Assembly: GCA_021780755.1 (NCBI GenBank)
Contig: JAJXYF010000029.1
Location: 248,001-312,000, forward strand
Source of the DNA: Deltaproteobacteria bacterium
GTDB lineage: Bacteria; Desulfobacterota; Binatia; Binatales; Binataceae
Length of the DNA: 64,000 nucleotides
Direction of reading: 5' to 3'
This document shows positions 63,301 to 64,000 of this stretch, one piece after another. The position numbers and the translations under genes were made by a program. The notes below the pieces were generated by a model. That model was not told the origin of the DNA. It saw only the letters and a list, made by a program, of their open reading frames with translations, and ran no database searches. The stretch's first letter is position 1. Each line of letters begins with the position of its first letter.

Positions 63301-64000
63301 ATGGCACAATATGTCGAAGTCGAACAGGCGATCGGGATGCAGGGTCTGCGGGTGGTGCTCACGCCGTCGGTGCCCGGGCCGTGGACGGAGGCGGCCAAGG
63401 GTATCCTGCACGTGAAGAAGATTCCCTACGTAAAGGTGCGCCAGGAATTGATGGGCGAGAACCTTGCGCTGATCAACTGGACCAAACAGGCGACCGCGCC
63501 GGTGTTCGTGTACAACAATGAGCGTCCGCGCAGCCTGTGGAGCGACCAGCTTTTCCTGGCCGAGCGGCTGGCGCCCAATCCGCCGCTGATCCCCGCCGAC
63601 ATAAAGGAACGCGCGCAGATGTTCGGCCTGTCGAATGAAATCTGCGGGGAATTCGGTTTCGGCTGGTCGCGGCGGCTGATGATGATCCATGCGGCGATGC
63701 TCGATACGAACGCGAGCGAGGGCGCGAAGAAGGGCATGCGGTTCATGGGCGAGAAATACGGCTACGCGCCGGACGTGGCGGAAGCGGCGCCCGCGCGGGT
63801 GGCGGAAATCCTGACGGCGCTCAACGCTCAGCTTGATGCGCAGCGCGCGCGCGGCAGCCGTTTTTTCATCGGGGACAAATTGAGCGCGCTGGATATCTAC
63901 TGGGCGGCATTCGCCGCGCTGATCCAGCCGTTGCCGGACGAGCTATGCGCGATTCCCGCCGGTTTTCGCAAGATTTACGTCTGCACTGACCCGATGGTGC
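63301..64000 (+). CDS. Glutathione S-transferase-like protein, 3' end outside window
   Basis: The frame runs from the ATG at 63301 (GGGAG upstream) through the window end with no stop, giving at least 233 residues. The N-terminal part (LRVVLTPSVPGPWTEAAKGILHVKKIPYVKVRQEL) resembles the thioredoxin-like GST domain, but without the usual Ser or Tyr near the start. ATAPVFVYNNERPRSLWSDQLFLAERL matches the glutathione-side loop, and RFFIGDKLSALDIYWAAF is the C-terminal helix motif of GSTs. It may be a GST-like enzyme or a GST-derived regulator. Its presence fits the glutathione reductase at 58641. Confidence 0.75.
   Translation, partial: MAQYVEVEQAIGMQGLRVVLTPSVPGPWTEAAKGILHVKKIPYVKVRQELMGENLALINWTKQATAPVFVYNNERPRSLWSDQLFLAERLAPNPPLIPADIKERAQMFGLSNEICGEFGFGWSRRLMMIHAAMLDTNASEGAKKGMRFMGEKYGYAPDVAEAAPARVAEILTALNAQLDAQRARGSRFFIGDKLSALDIYWAAFAALIQPLPDELCAIPAGFRKIYVCTDPMV

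Overview
The window is a GC-rich bacterial chromosome segment. It looks like a Candidatus Binatota or deltaproteobacterium-like soil lineage. That call is an inference from gene content: two N-acyl-D-amino-acid deacylase-type amidohydrolases, an amidohydrolase-2 protein, crotonases, a CaiB CoA-transferase, acyl-CoA dehydrogenases, an F420-type luciferase-like oxidoreductase, a P450 with a nitronate monooxygenase, a DUF1329 protein and an MMPL/RND permease. No rRNA, CRISPR array, phage gene or transposase gene was seen. Two tRNAs are present: Ser(TGA) with encoded CCA, and Leu(TAG) without.

Layout. 0-13 kb is very GC-rich: esterase, amidohydrolase with a divergent TetR gene, enoyl-CoA hydratase, amidohydrolase-2, purE, murF, a CoA-transferase and a DUF1329 exported protein. 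13-37 kb is visibly less GC-rich in places and more accessory: aldehyde dehydrogenase, HI0933-type flavoprotein, queC plus aldo-keto reductase, methyltransferase, BMP-type lipoprotein, GMC oxidoreductase, class-C beta-lactamase-fold hydrolase, MMPL permease, exported MsrA, then a possible catabolic block (CaiB, two 6-oxocamphor-hydrolase-like crotonases, amidase, SMP-30 lactonase) interrupted by two lipoproteins. 37-47 kb holds an LLM oxidoreductase, an acyl-CoA-dehydrogenase-fold monooxygenase, a tail-to-tail ligD/ku pair for non-homologous end joining (ligD carries an apparent 1-base frameshift) and a nitronate monooxygenase-P450 operon. 47-54 kb is regulatory: a five-receiver hybrid histidine kinase directly behind a cheB remnant, an NTF2-like protein and a sigma-54 activator. 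54-64 kb has an Rrf2 regulator, a carboxymuconolactone-decarboxylase-like protein, the second deacylase paralogue, a HigBA module with its operator, glutathione reductase, a SurA-like/DsbA-like fusion, a DUF1646 transporter preceded by a P-II C-terminal remnant at tRNA-Leu, a 42-residue membrane protein and a GST-like gene cut by the window end.

The most unusual signal is a dispersed intergenic repeat: seven copies at about 1.1, 4.2, 6.8, 8.4, 46.5, 54.7 and 55.5 kb. It has an outward GTTGAGGAAC-type end and, in five copies, an internal palindrome; the two fullest copies have terminal inverted repeats. It lies only between genes and is absent from 8.5-46 kb. It has the look of a miniature inverted-repeat or REP-like element whose mobilising enzyme is not in the window.
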